A stretch of 64,000 nt of DNA from RGIG5612 sp045600845 (lineage in GTDB: Bacteria > Bacillota > Clostridia > Lachnospirales > Lachnospiraceae): contig JAZRYR010000011.1 in assembly GCA_045600845.1 (NCBI GenBank), positions 1 to 64,000 on the forward strand, given 5' to 3'. Position numbers and translations under genes: made by a program. Under the pieces are notes generated by a model. That model made no database searches, was not told where the DNA came from, and worked only from the letters and a program-made list of their open reading frames with translations. Positions 43,215 to 51,659 of the stretch are shown one piece after another; position 1 is the first letter of the stretch, and each line of letters begins with the position of its first letter.

Positions 43215-43230
43215 AAGAGAGGTCAAGAAA

Positions 43231-44793
43231 ATGAATGCAACGATGATAATTACTTTAATCATGACAGTGGCGTTTTTCGCAGTAATGCTGATCATTGGAA
43301 TCCGTTCCAAGTCCCACGCCCAGGATGTAACCGGTTTTGTTTTAGGCTCCAGAAATGTAGGACCATGGCTTAGTTCTTTTGCATATGGTACTTCCTATTT
43401 CTCCGCAGTAATTTTCGTTGGATATGCAGGACAGTTTGGATGGAATTTTGGCCTTGCATCCACCTGGATCGGTCTGGGCAATGCTTTTATCGGCTCCCTT
43501 CTTGCATGGCTGGTTTTAGGAAGACGGACCAGAATCATGACAAATCATATGGAAAGTAAAACTATGCCGGAATTCTTCGGAACACGTTTTGAATCCAAAA
43601 AATTAAAAGTTGCGGCATCCGTTATTATTTTCATTTTCCTGATTCCTTACACAGCTTCTCTTTACAATGGACTCTCCCGTCTGTTCGCTATGGCATTCCC
43701 GGGAGTAAATTACGCAGTATGTGTCATTATTATGGCAGTCTTAACAGGAACCTACGTAGTAATCGGCGGATACATGGCAACGGCAATCAACGACTTTATT
43801 CAGGGCTTATTAATGTTAGTAGGCATTGTTGCAGTTATTGTTGCCGTATTAAATGACAACGGCGGATTCAGCGCCGCAATCGAATCCCTGGCAACCGGCC
43901 CAAACGGTGGCTGGCAGTTCACCTCCTTCTTCGGCGCAGATCCGGTATTCCTCCTTTTCGTAATTCTGCTTACTTCTTTAGGCACATGGGGACTTCCTCA
44001 GATGGTTGGAAAATTTTACGCTATCAAGAATGAAGATGCAGTAAAGAAAGGTACCGTTATTTCCACCTTGTTCGCAATCGTTGTTGCTGGTGGATGCTAC
44101 TTTTTAGGCGGCTTCGGCAGATTATACAATGTAGACGTTGCAACAGAAGGCTTTGATGCAGTAATCCCACAGATGCTTTCAAAACTGTCACCGATTATTA
44201 TCGGTATTGTAATCGTATTGGTACTTTCCGCTTCCATGTCGACTCTTTCGTCTCTGGTACTGACGAGCGCTTCTACCATTACACTGGATTTTATTGCACC
44301 GATGACAAAGAAGAAATCCATTGATGAAAAAAAGAAAATGATATTGATGGGTATTTTCATCGCTGTATTCATCGTAATTTCCGCCGTCATTGCAATTAAA
44401 CAGGTGTCCAATAAGAGCATATTCATTGCACAGATGATGGGTGTATCCTGGGGCGCATTGGCAGGCGCATTCCTGGCTCCGTTCCTTTATGGCTTATACA
44501 GTAAACGCATCAGCCGTGTAGCAGTAGCAGTTTCCTTCGTATGGGGTATCGGACTGGAAATCATTCAGCTGTTCATTTCCTTAGGCGTTTTCTCCGTAGC
44601 AGGAAGCCCATTCTTAAGCTTTGTGTTTAAGAATTCTTTATACTCCGGAGTATTCGCTATGGTTGGTGGCCTTATTATCGTTCCGATCATCAGCTGGTTG
44701 ACCCCAGGTTCCCGTCCGGTAGAAGTTGAAAAGATTTTCTCCTGCTACAACAAGACTCAGAATGTTGAAATTAAAGAACATCTTGGAAAATAA
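43231..44793 (+). CDS. Sodium:solute symporter (SSS family)
   Basis: A 520-residue SSS/PutP-type sodium symporter with about thirteen membrane helices and a short cytoplasmic tail. Family features: DVTGFVLGSRNVGPWLSSFAYG in the first helices, the GRRTRIMTNHMESKTMPEFFG loop, and the SASMSTLSSLVLTSAS sodium-site motif late in the protein. AGAGAGG lies before the ATG. Regulation by a Tyr-rich attenuator suggests that it imports tyrosine or a tyrosine-yielding solute, an unusual cargo for this family. Other substrates of the family are proline, pantothenate and sialic acid. Confidence 0.9.
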   Translation: MNATMIITLIMTVAFFAVMLIIGIRSKSHAQDVTGFVLGSRNVGPWLSSFAYGTSYFSAVIFVGYAGQFGWNFGLASTWIGLGNAFIGSLLAWLVLGRRTRIMTNHMESKTMPEFFGTRFESKKLKVAASVIIFIFLIPYTASLYNGLSRLFAMAFPGVNYAVCVIIMAVLTGTYVVIGGYMATAINDFIQGLLMLVGIVAVIVAVLNDNGGFSAAIESLATGPNGGWQFTSFFGADPVFLLFVILLTSLGTWGLPQMVGKFYAIKNEDAVKKGTVISTLFAIVVAGGCYFLGGFGRLYNVDVATEGFDAVIPQMLSKLSPIIIGIVIVLVLSASMSTLSSLVLTSASTITLDFIAPMTKKKSIDEKKKMILMGIFIAVFIVISAVIAIKQVSNKSIFIAQMMGVSWGALAGAFLAPFLYGLYSKRISRVAVAVSFVWGIGLEIIQLFISLGVFSVAGSPFLSFVFKNSLYSGVFAMVGGLIIVPIISWLTPGSRPVEVEKIFSCYNKTQNVEIKEHLGK

Positions 44794-44868
44794 GATTTGC
44801 TTAAGGGATGGAAAAAAAAGAATCTTCTGTTAAAATGTATAAAAGATGAAACATTTAAGGCAGGAAAA

Positions 44869-45390
44869 ATGAAAAAATTATTTCGAATCGTAATTATTGT
44901 ATCTGTTGCTATGGCAGTTCTGGCAGCCGCCGGCTGTGGGAATAAAGGGAATTCCGAAACTGAACCAGAACAACCGGAATCTGAAGTGGAAATATCAGGC
45001 GAACAAAAAAACTGGGGGGCCTTTCAGGTTTTTATTCCAGAAGGAATGACTTTAACCGGTGGCAGTCTGATAGATATTGAAGATCCGAACAGTCTTTGGA
45101 TTCAGCCAGAGGAATTTAGTCTGGATTGTCTTCAGATAACGAAAACTGATGAAGCTTCGGCAGAAAAAGACATAAAAGAAGCAAAAGAGGCCTATGATAC
45201 CTCGGATATCAGTAAATTCTCCGCCGGAGAATTCTCCTGGACCGGTGTTTCGTACGTGTCCGGAGATCGTCTGGTACAGATTCTGATGGGCGTCAGTGGT
45301 GGCATCTGCGTTGAGGTGAAAATCACCGGTTATGAATATGATTCCGATATGGTAAAGTCCATTTTGGAAGGTATTCATATTTTGCAATAA
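44869..45390 (+). CDS. Lipoprotein of unknown function
   Basis: A 173-residue secreted lipoprotein. A short basic start and hydrophobic stretch lead to the lipobox LAAAGC (Cys near residue 24), followed by a Glu/Pro/Ser-rich linker and a compact domain (WGAFQVFIPEGMTLTGGSL to the end) with alternating hydrophobic residues. ATG 44869 has AGGCAGGA upstream; longer in-frame starts lack a signal. I do not recognise the domain. It lies just downstream of the symporter with no terminator between, so it may be part of the attenuated transcript. Confidence 0.75.
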   Translation: MKKLFRIVIIVSVAMAVLAAAGCGNKGNSETEPEQPESEVEISGEQKNWGAFQVFIPEGMTLTGGSLIDIEDPNSLWIQPEEFSLDCLQITKTDEASAEKDIKEAKEAYDTSDISKFSAGEFSWTGVSYVSGDRLVQILMGVSGGICVEVKITGYEYDSDMVKSILEGIHILQ

Positions 45391-45404
45391 GGGCATGCTC
45401 TGAA

Positions 45405-45433
45405 TTGCAAGGTATACTTTCTTATGATAAAAT
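45405..45433 (+). promoter_or_regulatory. Probable promoter of the CDP-glycerol transferase operon
   Basis: TTGCAA (45405-45410), a 17-base spacer and TAAAAT (45428-45433), about 80 bases before the ATG at 45513. The leader between contains a GGCATG...GTGCC pairing of uncertain meaning. Confidence 0.55.
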
Positions 45434-45512
45434 AAATAAGTTATGTATACAAAATTTTAACAAGGCATGAATCTTTATAACAAAGGTTCCGTGCCATAAA
45501 AGACAGGCAGTA

Positions 45513-46817
45513 ATGTTATTTCATAATTTTTTGAATTATATAGACCCGGGAACAGGAAGTATGTTGTTCGCCATTATTATTGGCGTGGTAACAGCAGGAA
45601 TTTTTGTTGTCCGTGGTCTTTTTATTAAATTTAAATTTTTCCTTCAGGGTGGTCGTGGAAAGCAGGAAGATTTAAAGAAATCCACCTGTGTTATTTTCAG
45701 TGACAGTAAGACCTATTGGAACGTTTTTAAACCGATATGCGAGGAATTCGAGCGAAGGGGTGTCGATTGCCAATACCTGACGGCTTCCAAAGATGATCCC
45801 GCTTTGGAAGAACATTATGAACATGTAAAATGTGAATTTGTTGGGGAAGGAAATATGGCCTTTGCCAAATTGAATATGATGAGTGCCGTCATCTGCCTTT
45901 CGACGACGCCGGGCTTGGATGTGTTGCAATGGAAGCGGTCGAAGGATGTAGGGTGCTATATTCATATTTTCCATGGAATTTATGATGCGACCGTATACCG
46001 TATGTTCGGTCTGGACCATTACGATGTTGTTCTTATGACCGGAGAATTTCAGAGAAAGCAGATTCGCGCCATGGAACAGATGCGGAATTATCCGGAAAAA
46101 GAGCTGGAAATTGTAGGCGTAACGAATCTGGACAGTCTGATGGAACGCCGGAACAAGGAAGGTCGAAAACATAACGAGAAGAGAACGGTTCTTCTGGCGC
46201 CTTCCTGGGGCGATGCCTGTATTTTAAATAAATATGGTGCGGAGTTCATTCAGCAGCTTGTCAACACCGGATATAAGATTATCATCCGTCCACATCCACA
46301 GACCAAAACCGTGGATCCGGAAATGCTGAAATCCTTAATGGAACAGTTCCCGGAGAATGAAAATCTCAGCTGGAATTTTGATATTGATAATTTTGATTGT
46401 CTGAATGAGTCCGATATTCTGATATCCGATTATTCCGGAGTTGTATTTGATTATGCCTTTGTATTTGATGGCCCGATCATGTATGCAGATACGACCTTCC
46501 AGTATGAGGTATATGATGCCGCATGGTTTGAAGGGCCGACCTGGCTTCTTGCTACGCTTCCAAAAATCGGCCGGCAGTTAAAACAGGAAGACTTTGGTCA
46601 CATGAAAGAAATCATTGACGAAGTCATCGTTTCTAAGGAGTATAAAGCCGGAAGAGATGCTGCCAGGGAGGAAGCCTGGGCGGAAAGAGGAAAGGCTACA
46701 AAGAATATTGTAGATTTTGTCATTAAGAAGCATGATGAACTGGTCTTCGTAGCAGAGCAGAAGAAAAATAAGACGGACCAGAGAAAGTCCGGTATATTTA
46801 ATAAAAAACAGAAGTAA
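45513..46817 (+). CDS. CDP-glycerol:glycerophosphate glycerophosphotransferase-like protein
   Basis: A 434-residue protein of the TagB/TagF superfamily, which moves glycerol phosphate or ribitol phosphate from a CDP donor onto wall polymers at the inner membrane face. An N-terminal membrane helix (about 14-36) precedes the GT-B-like enzyme domain with VVLMTGEFQ, VGVTNLD, LLAPSWGD, the donor-site IIRPHPQTK and ISDYSGVVFDYAFVFDGP. It heads a cluster with a YidC-sulfatase-like fusion and a second sulfatase-like protein, so it probably helps to build a phosphodiester surface polymer. Confidence 0.82.
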   Translation: MLFHNFLNYIDPGTGSMLFAIIIGVVTAGIFVVRGLFIKFKFFLQGGRGKQEDLKKSTCVIFSDSKTYWNVFKPICEEFERRGVDCQYLTASKDDPALEEHYEHVKCEFVGEGNMAFAKLNMMSAVICLSTTPGLDVLQWKRSKDVGCYIHIFHGIYDATVYRMFGLDHYDVVLMTGEFQRKQIRAMEQMRNYPEKELEIVGVTNLDSLMERRNKEGRKHNEKRTVLLAPSWGDACILNKYGAEFIQQLVNTGYKIIIRPHPQTKTVDPEMLKSLMEQFPENENLSWNFDIDNFDCLNESDILISDYSGVVFDYAFVFDGPIMYADTTFQYEVYDAAWFEGPTWLLATLPKIGRQLKQEDFGHMKEIIDEVIVSKEYKAGRDAAREEAWAERGKATKNIVDFVIKKHDELVFVAEQKKNKTDQRKSGIFNKKQK

Positions 46818-46831
46818 TTTAAGGAATCTGA

Positions 46832-49387
46832 ATGTTTGTAACCGTTATTTACAATCTTTTCATAATGCCGTTGGAAATGATCTTCGAGGTAGTCTTCTCG
46901 TTAGCCTACCGGATTTTCTCCAACCCGGGAATTGCCATTCTGGCCCTCAGTCTGGTCATGAACTTTATGGTTCTGCCATTGTATAAGAGAGCCGATGCAA
47001 TGCAGGAGGAAGAGCGGGATAAGGTGAACTCCATGGCAAAATGGGTGAACCATATTAAGAAAACCTTCAAAGGCGATGAAAGATATATGATTCTGACGGA
47101 ATATTACCGGAGTCAGCATTACAAACCGATTTATGCTTTAAAGAGTTCATTATCGCTTCTTTTACAGATTCCGTTCTTTATTTCTGCTTATCATTTTCTT
47201 TCGAATCTTCAATTGTTAAAAGGGATGTCCTTCTTATTCCTGAAAGATTTAGGGCAGCCGGACCAACTGATTCATCTGGGAACTTTCAGCATTAATTTCA
47301 TGCCGATCTTAATGACTTTGATCAATGTGGCTTCTGCTTTTATCTATTTGAAGGGATTTCCACTTCGGGATAAAATCCAGACCTACGGTATTGCTGTCAT
47401 CTTTCTGGTACTCTTATATAACAGCCCGTCCGGTCTGGTATTCTACTGGACATTAAATCAGATCTTCTCTGTATGTAAAAACATCGTTATGAAGATCATC
47501 TTAAAACGAAGAAAATCAAAGGCTCCAAAAGTGGAAAGAGGAGTAAAACCAATTAAGACAAGAATCTATGTCTTAAGCGCAGCAGCTCTCACCATAATTA
47601 TGGGTCTGTTAATTCCGTTGTCAGTTTTATCTGCGTCTCCGGCAGAATTCATCAGCGGTTCTACGACTCCAACGACGATTCTGGTTAGTACGTTAAGTAT
47701 CGCCTGTGGATTTTTTATGATATGGATCAGCGTATTCTATTATCTTGCCAAACCAAAAGGAAGGAATATCATCACCTATATTATCTGGGTATTCAGTATT
47801 ACGGCGATAATTAATTTTATGCTCTTTGGAACAAAGACCGGAACAATTTCCACTTATCTGGTATATGACTCTACACCGAAATTCAGTTTAACAGAAATCG
47901 TCATCAATTCCGTGGTATTTGTAGCAGTCGCAGGCGGGCTGGTTCTGATTCTTAAGTTTTTTGAGAAGATTGTTCCCTATATCGGTTTGATCGTAATTGT
48001 TGGCGCTTTCGCCTTAGTAGTAGTAAATTCGTCTAACATGAATTCTCTTTTGAAAAAGAGTACGGAGCATGTTACGAAGACGGAAAATCCGGAGAAAATC
48101 CTTTCTTTAAGCAAAAATGGGAAAAATGTCATCGTATTTATGCTGGATCGTGCTGTCAGCGGTTATCTTCCGTTTATGCTGGAAGAGAAAGAAGAATTAA
48201 ATGATATGTATTCGGGTTTTACCTATTATCCGAATACGCTTTCTTTCGGAGACCATACCAACTTTGCAGCTCCGGCGCTTTTCGGCGGATATGATTACAC
48301 GCCAATTGCCATGAATCGGAGAGGGGACAAGTCTCTTGCAGAAAAACATGATGAAGCTCTTCTGACCCTTCCGGTACTGTTTTCAAACAACGGTTATAAA
48401 GTAACGGTCTGTGACCCTCCGTATGCTGGATATTCGGAGATTCCGGACTTGAGTATTTACGATGAGTATGAAGGCATCGATGCTTATAATCTGAAGGGGA
48501 CTTTTATTACCAACGATTCTGTTATCGGAGGGGTGAAGCTGTCTACGGCTCAGTCTAAGAACTTCTTTGCCTATAGCTTAATGAAGTCCTTCCCGCTGGC
48601 TTTAAGGAATTTTGTTTATCTGGATGGTAATTATTTTGGAGCATCCAGTCTTTCGGTAAATGAACCTGTCTTCTTAGAAAGCTATTCTGTTTTGACGGAA
48701 CTGAAAAACATGACGGAAATAACGGATGAGAAAGAGGGTTCCCTTCTGGTGTTGCAGAATGAGGCACCTCATGCAGCTACATTCCTTAGAACACCGGATT
48801 ATGTTCCGGGAACCGCTTTAGAAACGACAATACGGATACCTCAGCCGACAAGAACCAGCGAAGATCTGACAATGTATATGGATGAATCCTTACAGGTTCA
48901 GAACTATCAGGTAAATATGGCCTCTCTTCTGGAAATCGGAAAATGGATGGATTATCTGAAAGAAGAAGGTGTTTATGACAATACAAGGATTATTATTGCA
49001 GCGGACCATGGTTATGGCCTATACCAGTTTGACGAACTTTGGATGTCGGCAGGCAGGGATGTTATGTTCTGTAATCCGCTATTGATGGTAAAAGAATTTG
49101 ATGCATCCGGGGAGGTAAAAACGGATAAGACTTTTATGACCAATGCCGATGTTCCAACCTTTGCAGTCGATGGATTGATTCCGAACGCTAAGAATCCGTT
49201 TACCGGAAAAGAAATCAATTCCAGTGCCAAGAAAAAAGAAAAAGACCAGATTATGACTACTTCTGATATGTTCTACATCAGCACCAATAATGGAAATGTG
49301 TTTGATACTTCCGATGGCCAGTGGTGGGGTGTCCATGAGAATATTTATGAGGAAAATAACTGGACAAGATATGAAGAGGTTAATTGA
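46832..49387 (+). CDS. YidC/Oxa1 insertase domain fused to sulfatase/LTA-synthase-like ectodomain
   Basis: An 851-residue membrane protein. Residues about 10-225 are a YidC/Oxa1 domain (LALSLVMNFMVLPLYKRAD, then the VLLYNSPSGLVFYWTLNQIF end). Four more helices (about 243-425) lead to a C-terminal extracellular domain of the alkaline phosphatase/sulfatase superfamily: VIVFMLDRAVSGYLPFM (first metal Asp), DHTNFAAPALFGGYDYTP (probable nucleophile region), RIIIAADHGYG (metal DHG) and TNADVPTF. It could modify or transfer phospho-groups on a surface polymer while the YidC part binds or inserts partners. AAGGA precedes the ATG. Confidence 0.8.
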   Translation: MFVTVIYNLFIMPLEMIFEVVFSLAYRIFSNPGIAILALSLVMNFMVLPLYKRADAMQEEERDKVNSMAKWVNHIKKTFKGDERYMILTEYYRSQHYKPIYALKSSLSLLLQIPFFISAYHFLSNLQLLKGMSFLFLKDLGQPDQLIHLGTFSINFMPILMTLINVASAFIYLKGFPLRDKIQTYGIAVIFLVLLYNSPSGLVFYWTLNQIFSVCKNIVMKIILKRRKSKAPKVERGVKPIKTRIYVLSAAALTIIMGLLIPLSVLSASPAEFISGSTTPTTILVSTLSIACGFFMIWISVFYYLAKPKGRNIITYIIWVFSITAIINFMLFGTKTGTISTYLVYDSTPKFSLTEIVINSVVFVAVAGGLVLILKFFEKIVPYIGLIVIVGAFALVVVNSSNMNSLLKKSTEHVTKTENPEKILSLSKNGKNVIVFMLDRAVSGYLPFMLEEKEELNDMYSGFTYYPNTLSFGDHTNFAAPALFGGYDYTPIAMNRRGDKSLAEKHDEALLTLPVLFSNNGYKVTVCDPPYAGYSEIPDLSIYDEYEGIDAYNLKGTFITNDSVIGGVKLSTAQSKNFFAYSLMKSFPLALRNFVYLDGNYFGASSLSVNEPVFLESYSVLTELKNMTEITDEKEGSLLVLQNEAPHAATFLRTPDYVPGTALETTIRIPQPTRTSEDLTMYMDESLQVQNYQVNMASLLEIGKWMDYLKEEGVYDNTRIIIAADHGYGLYQFDELWMSAGRDVMFCNPLLMVKEFDASGEVKTDKTFMTNADVPTFAVDGLIPNAKNPFTGKEINSSAKKKEKDQIMTTSDMFYISTNNGNVFDTSDGQWWGVHENIYEENNWTRYEEVN

Positions 49388-49389
49388 CG

Positions 49390-50658
49390 ATGACAGGATT
49401 CGTAAAAAATTCAAAAAGAATATTCGTGACGGTGGCCGGTCTGGTTCTTCTGCTGACGGCGGTGTATTCTTTTACGGCTTATGGACAGGAAATAGAAGGT
49501 GCTTTTGATATTTATTCCGGAAAGCAGATTATTCCTTTAAGCAAAAAAGGCATGAATGTTATTGTCATTATGCTCGACCGTGCGATTAATGGATATGTTC
49601 CGTTCATGTTTGAGGATGAGCCTCTTCTTGCAGAGGAATTTTCCGGGTTTACCCATTATCCGAATACTGTGGGTTATGGATGCCACACGAACTATGCACT
49701 TCCGGCTTTGTATGGCGGATATGAGTATACTCCTTGGGCGATGAATGAAAGAGATTCGGAACTGTTAGTAGATAAGCATAATGAGGCTTTAAAGGTGCTT
49801 CCGGTTTTATTTGGCAACCGTGGCTTTAAAGTTACCGTATGTGATCCACCTTTTGCGAACTATCAGCAGATTCCGGATCTGAGTATTTACAACGGCTATG
49901 AAAATATTAATGCTTACAATGTACAGTACGCATACCAGCCATATGACGACCCTTTGGAATACTACAATATGGTAAATATTGATACTTGGTTTAATCAGAG
50001 AAAAGAGGTACTGGATTCGCTCCCATCGTTGACGAATATCAGCGATTCTCAGGAAAATACATTTTTATTTTTACAGAATGATATTACTCATTGGCCGACT
50101 TATGTGGAAGAATCGGCAGGATATAATCTGACGACGAGAAGTCTGAATGGCGTTCTGATGTACATGGATGATTATCAGCAACAGACTCATTACATGACCA
50201 ATATTGCAGCTTTTAAGTCCTTGGGACAATGGTTTGCTTATCTGAAGGAACAGGGCGTTTATGATAATACAAGGATCATTATTACTTCGGACCATGGATT
50301 CAGCCTTTATCAGTTTGATCATCTGTGGATGAGCGGGGGACGGGATGTACAGTTTATAAATCCTCTCCTGATGGTTAAGGATTTTTATGCAACTGGACCT
50401 TTAAAACTGGATCATTCTTTTATGACGAACGCAGATGTTCCGACCTTGGCGACCAGAAGGGTTATTCAAAATCCGGTAAATCCATTTACCCAAAATGCTC
50501 TGAACAATTATACGAAAAACCGGGAAGAACAGTTGACGACATCCGCTCATCAGTTCTATATTGAGTTCAATAATGGAACCGCTTTTGATACCTCCGATGG
50601 CTCCTGGTGGGGCGTTCATGACGATATCGGTGTTGAGGAAAACTGGACTTGTTATTGA
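49390..50658 (+). CDS. Membrane-anchored sulfatase/phosphotransferase-like protein, paralogue of the preceding ectodomain
   Basis: A 422-residue protein with an N-terminal helix (about 12-33, RIFVTVAGLVLLLTAVYSF) and an extracellular domain matching the C-terminal half of the preceding gene block by block: MNVIVIMLDRAINGYVPFMF, THYPNTVGYGCHTNYALPAL, KVTVCDPPFANYQQIPDLSI, RIIITSDHGFSLYQFDHLW and TNADVPTLA. Tandem duplication followed by loss of the YidC part explains it. ATG 49390 is preferred to TTG 49384. Both proteins end in the SDGSWWGVHDDI-type tail. Function probably in polymer modification; not proven. Confidence 0.78.
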   Translation: MTGFVKNSKRIFVTVAGLVLLLTAVYSFTAYGQEIEGAFDIYSGKQIIPLSKKGMNVIVIMLDRAINGYVPFMFEDEPLLAEEFSGFTHYPNTVGYGCHTNYALPALYGGYEYTPWAMNERDSELLVDKHNEALKVLPVLFGNRGFKVTVCDPPFANYQQIPDLSIYNGYENINAYNVQYAYQPYDDPLEYYNMVNIDTWFNQRKEVLDSLPSLTNISDSQENTFLFLQNDITHWPTYVEESAGYNLTTRSLNGVLMYMDDYQQQTHYMTNIAAFKSLGQWFAYLKEQGVYDNTRIIITSDHGFSLYQFDHLWMSGGRDVQFINPLLMVKDFYATGPLKLDHSFMTNADVPTLATRRVIQNPVNPFTQNALNNYTKNREEQLTTSAHQFYIEFNNGTAFDTSDGSWWGVHDDIGVEENWTCY

Positions 50659-50668
50659 AAAATGAGAA

Positions 50669-50824
50669 ATGAGAAACGGGGACTGCAAGGACCAAAAAGA
50701 TCCAAAGCATGGGGATGATGTGGATACCGGTGATTCCTCAAATCCGGCAGGCTGGATTGCTTTGATGACCATGATGGCAGCTGCAATTGCCGTTGTGCTC
50801 CTTTATCGTAAAAAACATAATTAA
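50669..50824 (+). pseudogene. Remnant of a surface protein: sorting-signal-like tail
   Basis: A 51-codon frame reading DDVDTGDSSNPAGWIALMTM, then a hydrophobic stretch (MAAAIAVVLLY) and RKKHN with a stop. This is the ending of Lachnospiraceae surface proteins: xxTGD-like motif, hydrophobic span and positive tail. There is no signal peptide and only a poor ribosome binding site. It probably marks the end of a deleted surface-protein gene rather than a working small protein. Confidence 0.55.
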
Positions 50825-50841
50825 GAGAACTTTTAAGAGAT

Positions 50842-50884
50842 AAAAATCTGATCCGATAGGAATCTATTGGGGCAGATTTTTTAT
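50842..50884 (+). terminator. Terminator after the envelope cluster
   Basis: Long stem AAAAATCTG / CAGATTTTT with an inner stem CCGATAG / CTATTGG and a T run (50877-50882). It closes the 45.5-50.8 kb transcript. Confidence 0.85.
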
Positions 50885-50968
50885 ATATGGAAATCATCGG
50901 TAAACGTATTGCTGTCTACAAAAGAGTATAGTATCCTTTTTCTATAATTTGTCAGGTCAGGGTTTTTC

Positions 50969-51472
50969 ATGAATACTTTTTTGACAATGTCTGTGCTCCT
51001 GATGCGGAATTTGTTTCTTGTAATATTATTACTTCGCATCAGTATCTTTGATTTTCAATATTATATAATCCCGGATAAATATATTGTTGCCGTTCTCGGA
51101 AACTGGATGGCTTTCCAGATCTGCGAGATGCCGTCTTCAACTTTGGAAGGATTGCTATCCGGAGTTGTAACCGCTGGTTTTGTACTGGTTGTTGCAGTAG
51201 TATTTGAACGGCATCGGAATAGAAAAAGCCTGGGAGGAGGGGATGTGAAGCTCATTTTTGCAGTTTCTCTGTATCTGGGAATGGACCGGTCTCTTTCGAT
51301 GCTTTTTGTTGCGTGTGTTTTTGGATTCATATCTTATGGCATCGATTCATTTTTTTCTTATAAAAAGGAGGTTTTTGGAGAAACATCCCATAGAAAAAAC
51401 AACAAAAAAGGGAAAATCCCTTTTGGACCGTCCATTGCGGCGAGCACCCTTTTTTTCTTGTTTTTGCCGTAG
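50969..51472 (+). CDS. A24-family prepilin peptidase (no methylase domain)
   Basis: A 167-residue integral membrane aspartyl peptidase of family A24. The two catalytic Asp sites are in ISIFDFQYYIIPDKY and LGGGDVKLIFAV (the GxGD motif). About five helices are predicted. The N-terminal methylation domain and cysteine motif of PilD-type enzymes are absent, so it is the short CpaA/TadV-like form. A KNNKKGKIPFGPSIAAS ending is typical. No pilin genes are nearby, so its substrate lies elsewhere. It is separated from hrcA by the heat-shock promoter. Confidence 0.88.
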   Translation: MNTFLTMSVLLMRNLFLVILLLRISIFDFQYYIIPDKYIVAVLGNWMAFQICEMPSSTLEGLLSGVVTAGFVLVVAVVFERHRNRKSLGGGDVKLIFAVSLYLGMDRSLSMLFVACVFGFISYGIDSFFSYKKEVFGETSHRKNNKKGKIPFGPSIAASTLFFLFLP

Positions 51473-51535
51473 AAACCCGGTAGGAAAATCTAAAGAATTT
51501 CCACAGATTTTTCATCGTTTTTTAAGGAAATTCAG

Positions 51536-51564
51536 TTGACAGTAAATTGTTATAATGCTAATAT
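51536..51564 (+). promoter_or_regulatory. Sigma-A promoter of the heat-shock operon
   Basis: TTGACA (51536-51541), a 17-base spacer and TAATAT (51559-51564), directly upstream of the CIRCE operator and about 100 bases before hrcA. Confidence 0.75.
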
Positions 51565-51575
51565 AACACCAGATG

Positions 51576-51602
51576 TTAGCACTCTTTTGATTTGAGTGCT
51601 AA
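51576..51602. promoter_or_regulatory. CIRCE operator (HrcA binding site)
   Basis: A perfect consensus CIRCE element: TTAGCACTC, nine bases, GAGTGCTAA. HrcA binds it and represses the hrcA-grpE-dnaK-dnaJ transcript until heat stress titrates its folding helper GroEL. Confidence 0.98.
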
Positions 51603-51659
51603 CAAAACTAAAAGGAGCTCAGGCGAAACCATAAAACGCGCGGACCGAAAGGTGAAAAA

